Shown: positions 19,250-27,533 of the stretch, piece by piece
How the letters are laid out: each line of letters opens with the position of its first letter
Numbering within the stretch: position 1 is the first letter of the stretch
Source: JAGRCP01 sp942490705
Lineage (GTDB): Bacteria > Chloroflexota > Anaerolineae > Caldilineales > Caldilineaceae
DNA length: 64,000 nucleotides
Assembly: GCA_942490705.1 (NCBI GenBank)
Contig: CALNXY010000006.1
Coordinates: 1 to 64,000 of the forward strand
Direction of reading: 5' to 3'
Notes under the pieces: model-generated
Told to the model about the DNA's origin: nothing
Database searches by the model: none
Seen by the model: the letters and a program-made list of their open reading frames with translations, nothing else
Program-made: the position numbers and the translations under genes

Positions 19250-20247
19250 GTACTGCCTCCTCCGCGGCGGGTGCGCAGTTGATCGAAACCGACTGCCACT
19301 AGGAGCACGAGACCGCTGGCCACCTCTTGATAGAAGGAAGAAACATTGAGAAGAATGAGGCCATTGTCCAGAATCCGCAAAATAAGGACCCCAAGCAGTG
19401 TGCCAAGTAGCGAGCCTTTGCCGCCGGAGAGACTGGTTCCACCTAGCACAACTGCCGCAATCACGGAAAGTTCCAGCCCTGTGGCGGCCCTGGGAGCGCT
19501 CAGAGCCAACTGCGACGCCGTGAGAATGCCGCCGAATCCGGCCAATAGACCGCAGATGACATAGACGCGCATGAGCGTGCGATTGATGGGAATGCCCGCC
19601 AGGCGGCTTGCCTCAGCGCTGCCGCCGATGGCAAAGATCGCCCGTCCGAATTGAGTCGAACGGAGTACGTAACCAAAGAATAGATAAAGCAGAATCATGA
19701 TGACGAGCGAGACCGGCACGCCGGCAATGGCGCCACGCCCTAAGAATTTGAAAGCGTCATTGTTGATCTGGTTCGTCTGTCCATTGGAAATAACAAAGGC
19801 CAGGCCACGAATGATGGAAAACATGGCCAGTGTTGTAATGAGCGGATTTATCTTGATGCGCGTAATGAAAAAGCCGTTCAGTGCACCAACGAGCGCGCCA
19901 GACAACACGCCCAGGATGGCCGAAATAACCAGCGGCAGCCCCAATCCCGTCCAGACAAAGCTTGTGACGACGCCGGCCAAGGCGGCCACGGAACCGACCG
20001 ACAGGTCGATACCGCCGGAGATGATGACCATCGTCATGCCAATCGCGACGATGCCCACGATGGCGACTGTCTGACCCAGGTTCACCAGATTGCTGATAGA
20101 AAAAAAATAAGGCGATAAGAGAGCAAAGATCAAGCATTCAATCACCAGCACGCCCAGCAGGCTCACTTCTGGCGGGATGCGGCTGAATGGTCCGCTGTCG
20201 TATGATTGTCGCTTCCTCTGGGACGCTGGGCTGGAAGGTTGCGCCAT
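19246..20247 (-). CDS. CUT2-type sugar ABC transporter permease (first)
   Basis: An RbsC-family inner-membrane permease. GGIDLSVGSVAALAGVV, AIGGSAEASRLAGIPI and LGGTSLSGGKGSLLGT are the family signatures, and LLGVLVIECLIFALLSPYFF is the first helix. I start it at the ATG at 20247 (MAQPSSPASQ), giving 333 residues. An ATG at 20304 adds 19 residues but lies in the loop of an intergenic hairpin. Neither start has a clear ribosome site. The gene overlaps the ATPase start by 4 bases. Confidence 0.9.
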   Translation of the reverse strand: MAQPSSPASQRKRQSYDSGPFSRIPPEVSLLGVLVIECLIFALLSPYFFSISNLVNLGQTVAIVGIVAIGMTMVIISGGIDLSVGSVAALAGVVTSFVWTGLGLPLVISAILGVLSGALVGALNGFFITRIKINPLITTLAMFSIIRGLAFVISNGQTNQINNDAFKFLGRGAIAGVPVSLVIMILLYLFFGYVLRSTQFGRAIFAIGGSAEASRLAGIPINRTLMRVYVICGLLAGFGGILTASQLALSAPRAATGLELSVIAAVVLGGTSLSGGKGSLLGTLLGVLILRILDNGLILLNVSSFYQEVASGLVLLVAVGFDQLRTRRGGGST

Positions 20248-20288
20248 GGCCGAACACCGATCTGCTGAGCTGACTGGGTCAAACGGAT

Positions 20289-20314
20289 GGGCCGGCCAGG
20301 ACATCGACCGGCCC
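20289..20314 (-). promoter_or_regulatory. Intercistronic hairpin between binding protein and permease genes
   Basis: GGGCCGG at 20289-20295 and CCGGCCC at 20308-20314 form a perfect 7-bp stem with a 12-base loop. It has no U tract. Such hairpins after a binding-protein gene often raise its transcript level over the membrane genes; that role here is inferred. Confidence 0.55.
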
Positions 20315-20348
20315 GTAATGGTATGCGGGGTAAGAGAGACTGCTCCAC

Positions 20349-21401
20349 CTACTCAGATGCGCTGCAGTATTCCGGCCAGTTATCGGGATAGTAGTCACAG
20401 ACGTTTTCAGCGCTGATGAAGACATGGTCCACATAAACGGAGGGCGGTACGGGGCGGCACTCGAGCAGGTCAACCAGCGCCGGAACGATCTTGAAACCAT
20501 AGTTTTCCGGGAAGTAGGCTGTGGCGCCGAGATAGCGACTCCCCTCTTTGACCATTTCTTCCTGACCGGATGGGTCAGCGTTCTGACCGACTACAATGAT
20601 GTTGTCTGCGCGGCCGGCGGCTTCCGCGGCCGCAATCACGCCCAGCCCTGTACCATCATTGATCGAGACGGCGACGATTCGCTCGGCATCCGGAATCGAA
20701 GGCAGAATATCGGAGGTCACCTTGAAGGATTCTTCCTGCGTGTTCTTGCTGTCTAGCCGATAGATCTGATCCTCCGTTGCCGGCGTGGTCAAATCCTCTT
20801 GCAGTTTGTCGAGCATGCCCTGCATGCGTGCGGCGGGAACCGGTCCGGATTGGGGAAGCTCTAACACAAGGATAGCATCGACCTGACCATCCCAATTCTC
20901 ATTGACCCAGGCGGCGGCGGCTTCACCAGCCAGCTGGCCCGCCAGGTAGTTATCGGCCCCAAAGAAAGTGGCCCCCGGCATGGGGATATCAATGGCGACG
21001 ACGGGGATATTGTTATCGCGGAACTTACTCATGATAACGTTGCCAAATGCCTCGTCGGTCTGAAACTCGATTACACCATCAACGCCCTGGGAGATAAAAT
21101 TTTCGGCATTGGCTAGCGCTGTAGCGCCATCAAGCTTGTTATCGGCGAAGACAAGTTCGATATTGCCGGCCTCAGCTGCCGCGGCCTCGATGCCTTCTCG
21201 CACTAGCTTCGTAAAGACAATATCTTCCGTTAAATTGGCGAAGCCGACTTTGTAGCTATCTTTCGCCGTCGGGCAAGCGGCATCAGTCGCCGCGTCGCCG
21301 CTGGTCACAGGCATGGCGCCTTCCGGCGTGACCGGGACAGCACAGGCCGCCAGCAACAGGATAAGAACTGGCAACAGCAGCAAACTCCTCCACATTCTCA
21401 T
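20349..21401 (-). CDS. Sugar-binding lipoprotein of the CUT2 transporter
   Basis: A 350-residue extracytoplasmic solute-binding protein. The signal peptide ends in a lipobox (LILLLAACAV), so it is probably membrane-anchored. The Peripla_BP_4 fold runs from about residue 48 (DSYKVGFANLTEDI) to the end; NLTEDIVFTKLVREGI and AIDIPMPGATFFGADNYLAG are typical ligand-cleft segments. It heads the transport operon, 44 bases before the permease region. Its mature domain is strikingly similar to the C-terminal part of the divergent regulator at 21,769 (for example VAIDIPMPGATFFGADN against VAVDIPMVGATYFGVDN). It probably binds a deoxysugar or pentose. Confidence 0.92.
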   Translation of the reverse strand: MRMWRSLLLLPVLILLLAACAVPVTPEGAMPVTSGDAATDAACPTAKDSYKVGFANLTEDIVFTKLVREGIEAAAAEAGNIELVFADNKLDGATALANAENFISQGVDGVIEFQTDEAFGNVIMSKFRDNNIPVVAIDIPMPGATFFGADNYLAGQLAGEAAAAWVNENWDGQVDAILVLELPQSGPVPAARMQGMLDKLQEDLTTPATEDQIYRLDSKNTQEESFKVTSDILPSIPDAERIVAVSINDGTGLGVIAAAEAAGRADNIIVVGQNADPSGQEEMVKEGSRYLGATAYFPENYGFKIVPALVDLLECRPVPPSVYVDHVFISAENVCDYYPDNWPEYCSASE

Positions 21402-21606
21402 GGTAATCTCCTTATTCGATATAGTGATGGACCAACGTAGAGATGGATCAACAATCTGATGACGAGCAAGAGTAACAAGCTATGTTTGTGCCTGTCCGCA
21501 ACGACCAAGCGGTCAGCGCCGACGAAACAGCACGCGGAAGAGCAAAACAGTAAGGAGCAAAAGCGGGCGAGAAGAGTTGCCTCCCCGACTGATTGCGATA
21601 ATTTTG

Positions 21607-21655
21607 TTGAATTTTAATGAAAACTATTGAATTTTGCTGGAAATTGTGCATAATA
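21607..21655 (+). promoter_or_regulatory. Candidate operator direct repeats and promoter of the regulator gene
   Basis: In the 367-base divergent gap, TTGAATTTT occurs at 21607 and again at 21627, exactly 20 bases (two helical turns) apart. TTGAAT at 21627-21632, a 17-base spacer and ATAATA at 21650-21655 resemble a sigma-70 promoter for the regulator. DeoR proteins often bind repeats in such gaps. The rest of the gap (21,402-21,606) shows no gene. Confidence 0.45.
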
Positions 21656-21768
21656 TAGCAAAACTGGCTACGGGTGTCAATAGGCAATTTCTCTCTTTGT
21701 GGCTAGAATTGCGTGTTGTCGCGATTGAATTTCGTATTTTCAATGATGCAACAAGTGGAAAAGATTTG

Positions 21769-23448
21769 ATGATTGCTTTTGAGCGACGCCAGATGATTCT
21801 ACGCATGCTCCGTCAACAACCGGGACTTAAGGTCGCGCAATTTGCCAAAACGTTGGACGTTTCAGAGGGGACGGTCCGCAATGACCTTGCCGTACTGGAG
21901 CAAGAACAGTACCTGCGACGCGTGCGCGGGGGCGCTGTGCTACTCGATCCCCCACTGCTTTCGACAGATAAGCCACTTGCACCAGAGCCCAATGGGGCAG
22001 CCAAGAAGGGGATCGCCCGTTGGGCGAGCGATCTCGTCGAAAGCGGCGAAACCATTCTTCTGGATGCCAGTAGTACCGTCTTTGCGATGGCGCCCTACCT
22101 GAGCGAACAGAAGAATCTAACCATTGTCACCAATGGTATTGAGGCAGCCCAACATCTGGCGCGCACCCCTTCCAACACGGTCATCCTGATCGGTGGCATT
22201 GTAGGAAACCAGGGTCACACGGTGACAGGGACGGTCGGCGCTTCAATCTTGGAGAATCTCCACATCCGCACCGCGTTTGTCTCTGGCGTAGGCTTTGACT
22301 GTGAGATGGGGTTGACCGAAGACAATCTGCCTGAGGCTCAGCTAAAGCGTCTGATGCTGGCAGCAGCAGGGCGGGTTGTGGCCCTGGTCGATTCGAGCAA
22401 GCTGGGCAAGATCGGACTGACGCCTATACGCAGTACCAGCCAAATTGACCACCTCTTTACGGATAGCGAAGTGGAACCGCAGATGCTTGAAGCGTTACGC
22501 GCTCACCAGCTGAAGCTGACTATCTGTGGAGAAAACACAGTGACGACCTTTACGCCCCATCGAGAGCAGCGCACCTACAAGATCGGCTTTGCCAATCTCA
22601 GTGAAGAGATCCCTTTTGCCGTCGATGTGCGTAGAGGGTTGGAGCACGCAGTCAAGGAAATCAGCAACATTGATCTCGTAGTGGCCGACAATCGATTGAG
22701 CGGTGATCACGCATTGGACATCGTTGATAATTTCATCGCAAAAGAAGTCGACCTCATTATTGAGTATCAAATCGATGCCGCCATTGGCACTCAGTTGATC
22801 AATAAGTGCCAGCGTGCAAAGACGCCGGTCATTGCGGTCGACATTCCCATGGTTGGCGCAACATATTTTGGAGTCGATAATTTTCTTTCCGGTCACCTGG
22901 CAGGCGTTGAGTTAGGCAATTGGATATCGACCAACTGGGGTGGAGAGTTGGAGCACCTGCTCTTGTTAGAAGAACCGAGAGCAGGGGCGCTACCGGCGGC
23001 CCGGATTCAAGGACAGCTGGAAGGACTTAGCGAGGTTATCGGCTCATTGGACACCGTTCCGCGCACGACGCTCAATAGCGGCAACACGAGTGAAGTTAGT
23101 GTGGAAGCCGTCTATGGCTTCCTGGATGCTCTGCCCAACGCACAACGCATCGCTGTCATCTGCTTCAACGATGATGCGGCGATGGGCGCGCTTCAGGCTG
23201 CGCGTCGACTCAAGCGCGAAGACGCACTTGTGATTGTCGGACAAGGCGCGGACCGCAGGATTCGGGATGAAATTCGCCGCCCAGAGTCTTGTGTTGTTGG
23301 CTCAACGGCCTTTATGCCCGAGCGCTACGGCGAGAAGTTGACCGATCTTGCCATCCGCATACTGCATGGAGAACAGGTACCCCCCGCTGTCTATATGGAT
23401 CATATCTTCATCGACCGCAACAACATCGACATCTACTATCCCGATTAA
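21769..23448 (+). CDS. DeoR-family regulator fused to a sugar-binding-protein domain
   Basis: A 559-residue protein from the ATG at 21769. Residues 1-58 are a DeoR helix-turn-helix (ERRQMILRMLRQQPG, LDVSEGTVRNDLAVLE, RVRGGAVL). Residues about 78-240 are the DeoR sensor domain (ILLDASSTVFAMAPYL, GGIVGNQGHTVTG, VDSSKLGKIG), which normally binds a phosphorylated sugar. Residues about 270-559 are a full periplasmic-binding-protein fold without a signal peptide, closely related to the neighbouring lipoprotein. DeoR proteins are usually about 250 residues, so the third domain is an addition. It probably represses the divergent transport operon and may sense both free and phosphorylated sugar; that is inference. 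Confidence 0.92.
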   Translation: MIAFERRQMILRMLRQQPGLKVAQFAKTLDVSEGTVRNDLAVLEQEQYLRRVRGGAVLLDPPLLSTDKPLAPEPNGAAKKGIARWASDLVESGETILLDASSTVFAMAPYLSEQKNLTIVTNGIEAAQHLARTPSNTVILIGGIVGNQGHTVTGTVGASILENLHIRTAFVSGVGFDCEMGLTEDNLPEAQLKRLMLAAAGRVVALVDSSKLGKIGLTPIRSTSQIDHLFTDSEVEPQMLEALRAHQLKLTICGENTVTTFTPHREQRTYKIGFANLSEEIPFAVDVRRGLEHAVKEISNIDLVVADNRLSGDHALDIVDNFIAKEVDLIIEYQIDAAIGTQLINKCQRAKTPVIAVDIPMVGATYFGVDNFLSGHLAGVELGNWISTNWGGELEHLLLLEEPRAGALPAARIQGQLEGLSEVIGSLDTVPRTTLNSGNTSEVSVEAVYGFLDALPNAQRIAVICFNDDAAMGALQAARRLKREDALVIVGQGADRRIRDEIRRPESCVVGSTAFMPERYGEKLTDLAIRILHGEQVPPAVYMDHIFIDRNNIDIYYPD

Positions 23449-23452
23449 TCCG

Positions 23453-24235
23453 TTAGCCGTCCATCAAGAGGCTGAACCCGCCATCCACTTCGATGGTCTG
23501 GCCGACGATCATGGCGGCCTGATCGCTGCAGAGCCATGCGGCTACATTGCCTACATCTTCAGGCGTGGCCATGCGTCCGGCCGGCGTACGCGCCATGGCC
23601 TCGGCAATGAGATGCTCCCGGTTCTGGAAAAAATCGAGTGCGTCAGTGAGCACCACACCGGGGCTGATACAGTTGACGGCAATGCCGTGAGGTGCAAGCT
23701 CAACGGCCAGGTAGCGGGTCACGGCTTCGATCGCGGCCTTGCTCACGCCCACGGCGCCATAGTCCGGCACGACGCGCCGGCCGCCAATGCTGCTAATGGC
23801 AAGAACGCGGCCCCATCCCTGACGCTGCATATAGGGTGCGGCTGCCTGGGCGCCGAGCAGGATGCTGCGGGCATTGATGTTCATCGACCAATCCCACGCT
23901 TTGGCGTCAATTTCCATGATCGGTTTGAGCACGCCGCTGGCCGCGTTGCCCACAAAGATGTCAAGCCCGCCAAGCTGGGCTGCAGCCTCATCGACGAGTG
24001 CGCGTACGCCCTCCTCTTTGCCCACGTTGGCTTTGATCACCATCGCGCGCACGCCCAGTTGCTCGATGGCATGGGCGGTCTCTTCAGCTTCCGTGCGCTT
24101 GCGTACGTAGTTGACCGCAATGTGGCAACCCCGAATAGCCAGCGCCAGGGCGATGCCCCGGCCAATGCCCCGCCCGCTGCCCGTGATCACGGCACACTTG
24201 CCGGTTAGAAATTGATGCTGCTCTGTGGTCATCAA
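23453..24235 (-). CDS. fabL: FabL-like enoyl-[ACP] reductase (SDR family)
   Basis: A 260-residue cytosolic short-chain dehydrogenase. The cofactor motif is TGSGRGIGRG. NAASGVLKPIMEI followed by WDWSMNINA closely matches Bacillus FabL. The active site shows YGAVGVSKAA, a Tyr-(x)6-Lys spacing characteristic of enoyl reductases rather than the Tyr-x3-Lys of ordinary SDRs. RYLAVEL and TPAGRMATPEDV are also FabL-like. Its expected role is the last reduction of fatty acid elongation with NADPH. It is convergent with the regulator (4-base gap) and is not in a fatty-acid operon, so another substrate cannot be excluded. Confidence 0.8.
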   Translation of the reverse strand: MMTTEQHQFLTGKCAVITGSGRGIGRGIALALAIRGCHIAVNYVRKRTEAEETAHAIEQLGVRAMVIKANVGKEEGVRALVDEAAAQLGGLDIFVGNAASGVLKPIMEIDAKAWDWSMNINARSILLGAQAAAPYMQRQGWGRVLAISSIGGRRVVPDYGAVGVSKAAIEAVTRYLAVELAPHGIAVNCISPGVVLTDALDFFQNREHLIAEAMARTPAGRMATPEDVGNVAAWLCSDQAAMIVGQTIEVDGGFSLLMDG

Positions 24236-24361
24236 CGCTTCACCTTTTCGTGTTGCCGCTGAGCTTCCTGCGGTGATTTAGGGCACGCTGCGGCCATGCC
24301 GTCAATCGTTCGCATGCCGGCACGCGCTCAAGCGCTGGATTGTTGGTATGGTGGCGCGGTC

Positions 24362-25705
24362 TCACCATTCCAGCGCGAGGAGGCGCAGCAGATCTTCAGG
24401 CGTGGTCGTGCCGCGCACGCGGACGCGCTGCAGTTCAAAGAGATCGTCGTCGCTGCTGTGCGTTGCGCCCTGGACCGTGGTAAAGCCGGCCCAGTAACCG
24501 GCGCTGCGGAAGATTTCCTTGGTCAGCGCGTCAAAGTCGCCCGCCGGATAGGAGACAAACCGAGGGCGCTTGCCCATTTCATATTCGATGGTTTCGCTGC
24601 TGCCCAAGGCCTGCCAGACCAAATAATCGACATCTTGACCGGCCAGGGTCACGTGGTTGCGCCCGTGAGATTCGATGTCCATCCCCGCGTCCTGCATAGC
24701 GCGCGCCATCTCCCAGGTCAGGTAGTTGGGGCGTTCTTCATCCATAAAATCGGTCACAACAAAGAAGGTCGCCGTCATGTTGCGCTCGGCCAAGGGGGGC
24801 AGTGCGTTCTCATAGTTATCGCGATAGCCGTCGTCGAAGGTGATGACAACAGGATTGGGCGGCAAAGGCGTGCCCAGCATGAGATGATCCTGCAGTGCAT
24901 AGAGGCTGATGGTGTTGTAGCCGGCCTCCATCAGCGCATCTAGCTGCGCGGCAAAGAGATCGGGGGCAACGGATAGATCCTGGCGGTAGATATCTGCACC
25001 AGCCGGCGGCACGCTGAGGTAATGGTACATGAGAATGGGGACGTTGACCGTGCGCACCGCGCCGTCTGGCGTGGGCGCGGCTGCGGGCGCCTCTTCTGCC
25101 GGCCGCGGCGTCGGCGTCGGCACCAGCCCGGCAACGCTGCGACTTGGCGTCGCCAGCGGTGATGCCGGCGCGGGCACAGTCTCGCTCACCGCTACGCCGC
25201 TTGTGACCGGCATGGTCACGGTAACGCGCTCACTCTGGCTCAGAGCAGCATCGCTTGTCAACGCCGCGGTCGCGGATATGTCACGCCCGGCGCTGACCTG
25301 AACGCTGGCGGTGATTGCGACGCTTACGGTGAGGGGCGAAGAGACGGCAACACGTGCATCAAGCTGGTCCAGCACATTGTCTAGCTCGGCGTCTAGCTCA
25401 TCATCCAACTCATCATCCAACTCATTGTCCGGCGCATTGTCCGGCGCATTGTCCGGCGCATTGTCCGGCTCGGTAAGTGCGGTTGACGTCGGCAGCAGAG
25501 TGGGTGTGGGCGTCTGCGTCGGTCGGGGAGTCGCAGTCGGCGCGGTTGGGGTCGGCAGTTGGCTTGTTGATTCGGGACCAGAAGCACAGCTCTGTAGAAT
25601 CAACACGATGGCCAACCCGATCGCCAGGCGCGCGCACATCGCGCCGAGCCCGGCATCGGCTCGAGCTGAATGGATTTGTGTCGCGTACCGCCAGAAGGCC
25701 ATCAT
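24362..25705 (-). CDS. Polysaccharide deacetylase lipoprotein with Pro/Thr-rich stalk
   Basis: About 447 residues from an ATG at 25705; a TTG 12 bases upstream or the ATG at 25639 are alternatives. The lipobox lies in LAIVLILQSCAS, so it is surface-anchored. A long low-complexity stalk follows (Thr/Pro-rich, then DNAPDN and DELD repeats). The NodB domain starts at VPILMYHYLSVPP. The metal Asp motif is ITFDDGYRDN and the His motif is IESHGRNHVTL, with FVVTDFMDEERPNYLTW and FVSYPAGDF. It probably removes acetyl groups from cell-surface or environmental polysaccharide. The start overlaps nothing and lies about 30 bases after the ATP-grasp gene. Confidence 0.9.
   Translation of the reverse strand: MMAFWRYATQIHSARADAGLGAMCARLAIGLAIVLILQSCASGPESTSQLPTPTAPTATPRPTQTPTPTLLPTSTALTEPDNAPDNAPDNAPDNELDDELDDELDAELDNVLDQLDARVAVSSPLTVSVAITASVQVSAGRDISATAALTSDAALSQSERVTVTMPVTSGVAVSETVPAPASPLATPSRSVAGLVPTPTPRPAEEAPAAAPTPDGAVRTVNVPILMYHYLSVPPAGADIYRQDLSVAPDLFAAQLDALMEAGYNTISLYALQDHLMLGTPLPPNPVVITFDDGYRDNYENALPPLAERNMTATFFVVTDFMDEERPNYLTWEMARAMQDAGMDIESHGRNHVTLAGQDVDYLVWQALGSSETIEYEMGKRPRFVSYPAGDFDALTKEIFRSAGYWAGFTTVQGATHSSDDDLFELQRVRVRGTTTPEDLLRLLALEW
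25390..25473. repeat. Coding 12-base tandem repeats in the deacetylase stalk
   Basis: Four units of CATTGTCCGGCG-type sequence adjoin CATCCAACTCAT-type units. On the minus strand they encode DNAP and DELD repeats. The copy number may vary between strains. Confidence 0.75.
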
Positions 25706-25735
25706 CCAATCCGTCAACCGGCAACCCGGATCCGG

Positions 25736-26665
25736 CTATGCATCAACAAAACGCGACCAGCGCTGTTCGGCGCGTTGCGGCCGCGGTGTGAGCGCCATTT
25801 CAATGCAGAAATCAGCCATGGCCTTGACCACCCACTCGAAGTAATGGGGCGTGACGCTGTTAATATCCATGTCAGGTGCGGGGTTCATGAAGTCGATGGC
25901 AAAGGGCACGCCATCCTTGATCGCAAACTCGATGCTATTCATATCATAGCCGAGAACTGTGTTAATCGCAGTCGCGTACTTCACTACTGCCTCGCCCACT
26001 TCGGGGGCAAGGTGCTCGTGTTCGACCAGATAGCGCCGTTCACCGGGATCGTACTTGATGGGCATGATGTTGTCTTGGCCCACGCAGATGCAGCGCACGA
26101 ATTGATCCCATTCGATGAACTCCTGGAGCACCATGCAGAGCGTGCCGGTCTTATCATAGGCCTCGATCAGTTCGTCGACCGTATTGACCTTATAGACATG
26201 CTTCCAGCCGCCTCCCCACGCATCCTTGAGAATGGCGGGCAGACCCACGTATTCGACGATTCCTTCCCAGTCCAGCGGATACTTCAGGTTGCGCAAGCTC
26301 TCGCTTACCACGCCGTCGGGATATTCCTTCATCGGTAGAATCATGGTGCGCGGCGAAGGCAGGCCGAGCTTCGTGATCAGGCTGGCCTCAAAGAACTTGT
26401 CATCTGCACTCCACCAGAAGGGATTATTGATGACATAGGCGCCCTGGAGCATGGCGTTCTTGAGATACGAACGGTAATAGGGTATCTCATGGCTGATGCG
26501 ATCAACGATGACGGCATATTCGGTAGGCTCGTTCATGGGCGTGCCGCCCATTCTTACATATTCGGCCATCACGCCGGCATCGCGCCGGTTGACTTCCTCC
26601 AGAAACGCGGGAGGAAAGCTCCACTCCCGCCCCACAATCAGTCCGATCTTTTTGACCTCTGCCAT
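25736..26665 (-). CDS. ATP-grasp domain protein
   Basis: A 309-residue cytosolic protein with an ATP-grasp fold, the family that couples ATP hydrolysis to amide or ester bond formation between a carboxylate and a nucleophile. The N-terminal part KKIGLIVGREWSFPPAF is a Rossmann-like preATP-grasp domain. PAILKDAWGGGWKHVYKV supplies the first ATP lysine and glycine loop, CMVLQEFIEWDQF the linker, and SIEFAIKDGVPFAIDFMNPAPD the metal-binding Glu and Asn residues. It follows the esterase gene by 33 bases on the same strand, so the two are probably co-expressed. The substrates are unknown. Confidence 0.78.
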   Translation of the reverse strand: MAEVKKIGLIVGREWSFPPAFLEEVNRRDAGVMAEYVRMGGTPMNEPTEYAVIVDRISHEIPYYRSYLKNAMLQGAYVINNPFWWSADDKFFEASLITKLGLPSPRTMILPMKEYPDGVVSESLRNLKYPLDWEGIVEYVGLPAILKDAWGGGWKHVYKVNTVDELIEAYDKTGTLCMVLQEFIEWDQFVRCICVGQDNIMPIKYDPGERRYLVEHEHLAPEVGEAVVKYATAINTVLGYDMNSIEFAIKDGVPFAIDFMNPAPDMDINSVTPHYFEWVVKAMADFCIEMALTPRPQRAEQRWSRFVDA

Positions 26666-26698
26666 GGGATCCCCCTTACGTGGAATGATGCGGGCAGC

Positions 26699-27418
26699 TC
26701 AATCGCTTCCGCCAATGTAGGTCCGGGTCATCTGCGCCCAGTAGGGCCAGTCATGGGCCCAGCCGTCCCAGACGCGCAACGCGTTCCCCACGCCCTTATC
26801 CCACAGCGCACCGCTCAACGCGCGTGTATTTTCGATGTGGGGATCGGCGGAACCAGACACCAAGATGATATCCATCTGGCGCAACGCTTCTAGTTGGTTG
26901 TGGTCACTCATGTTGGGGACATACTGGCTCGGCATATTGAAGTAGACGTTCTGATCATGATAGCCGTCGAAGAAGCTGGGCAGATCGTAAACGCCGCTCA
27001 ACGCCAGCACGCGCCCAAAGAGGTGGGGGTGACGGAAGGCAATGTTGACGGCGTGATAGGCGCCAAAGCTGGCGCCGTGGGTCATCATGAAGGGATTGTC
27101 GTTCTTGGCCCGGCTCAGCGGCAGCACTTCATTGATGATGTAATCCTCGTACTGCATGTGACGCGTGATGCGCCCGGATGGATGAGCCCAGCGACAGTAA
27201 AAGCTCTCGGCGTCGACGCTGTCTACACAGTAGAGTTGAAGCAACCCATTCTCGATTTCATAGCGCAGATTCTCGACCATGCCCCGATCTTCATACTCAT
27301 AGTAGCGACCCTGGCTCGTCGGAAAAACCAGGACACGTGCGCCGGCATGGCCATGGATCAAGAGTTCCATATCGCGATTCAAGCGAGGGCTATACCAGCA
27401 ATGATATTCCCGATGCAT
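26699..27418 (-). CDS. Esterase family alpha/beta hydrolase
   Basis: A 239-residue protein of the putative esterase (esterase D-like) family. The nucleophile elbow is MTHGASFGAYHA (G-x-S-x-G). The acid is probably in SGSADPHIENT and the base His in DGWAHDWPYW. REYHCWYSPRLNRDMELLIHGH is the usual N-terminal strand. No signal peptide is seen, so it is cytosolic. It is first in a probable three-gene unit with the ATP-grasp and deacetylase genes. It might hydrolyse the product or an activated intermediate of the ATP-grasp enzyme, but this is inferred only from adjacency. Confidence 0.82.
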   Translation of the reverse strand: MHREYHCWYSPRLNRDMELLIHGHAGARVLVFPTSQGRYYEYEDRGMVENLRYEIENGLLQLYCVDSVDAESFYCRWAHPSGRITRHMQYEDYIINEVLPLSRAKNDNPFMMTHGASFGAYHAVNIAFRHPHLFGRVLALSGVYDLPSFFDGYHDQNVYFNMPSQYVPNMSDHNQLEALRQMDIILVSGSADPHIENTRALSGALWDKGVGNALRVWDGWAHDWPYWAQMTRTYIGGSD

Positions 27419-27533
27419 TCGTTCTCAATCCCTGTTGATATGATTTCGGCACGCCAGCACTACTTGGCGCGATAGATAATCGGCTCTCTGGTATGCTGCG
27501 TGACCTGCGTGCGCAGATGTCAACGCCTGCTGC

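Noticed and set aside
23453..24235. Degenerate SDR lacking the Tyr-x3-Lys site
   Set aside because: Tyr-x6-Lys is the normal spacing in enoyl reductases such as FabL, so the active site is intact.
25390..25473. Short repeats as a CRISPR array
   Set aside because: The units are contiguous, without spacers, and encode protein repeats in the deacetylase stalk.
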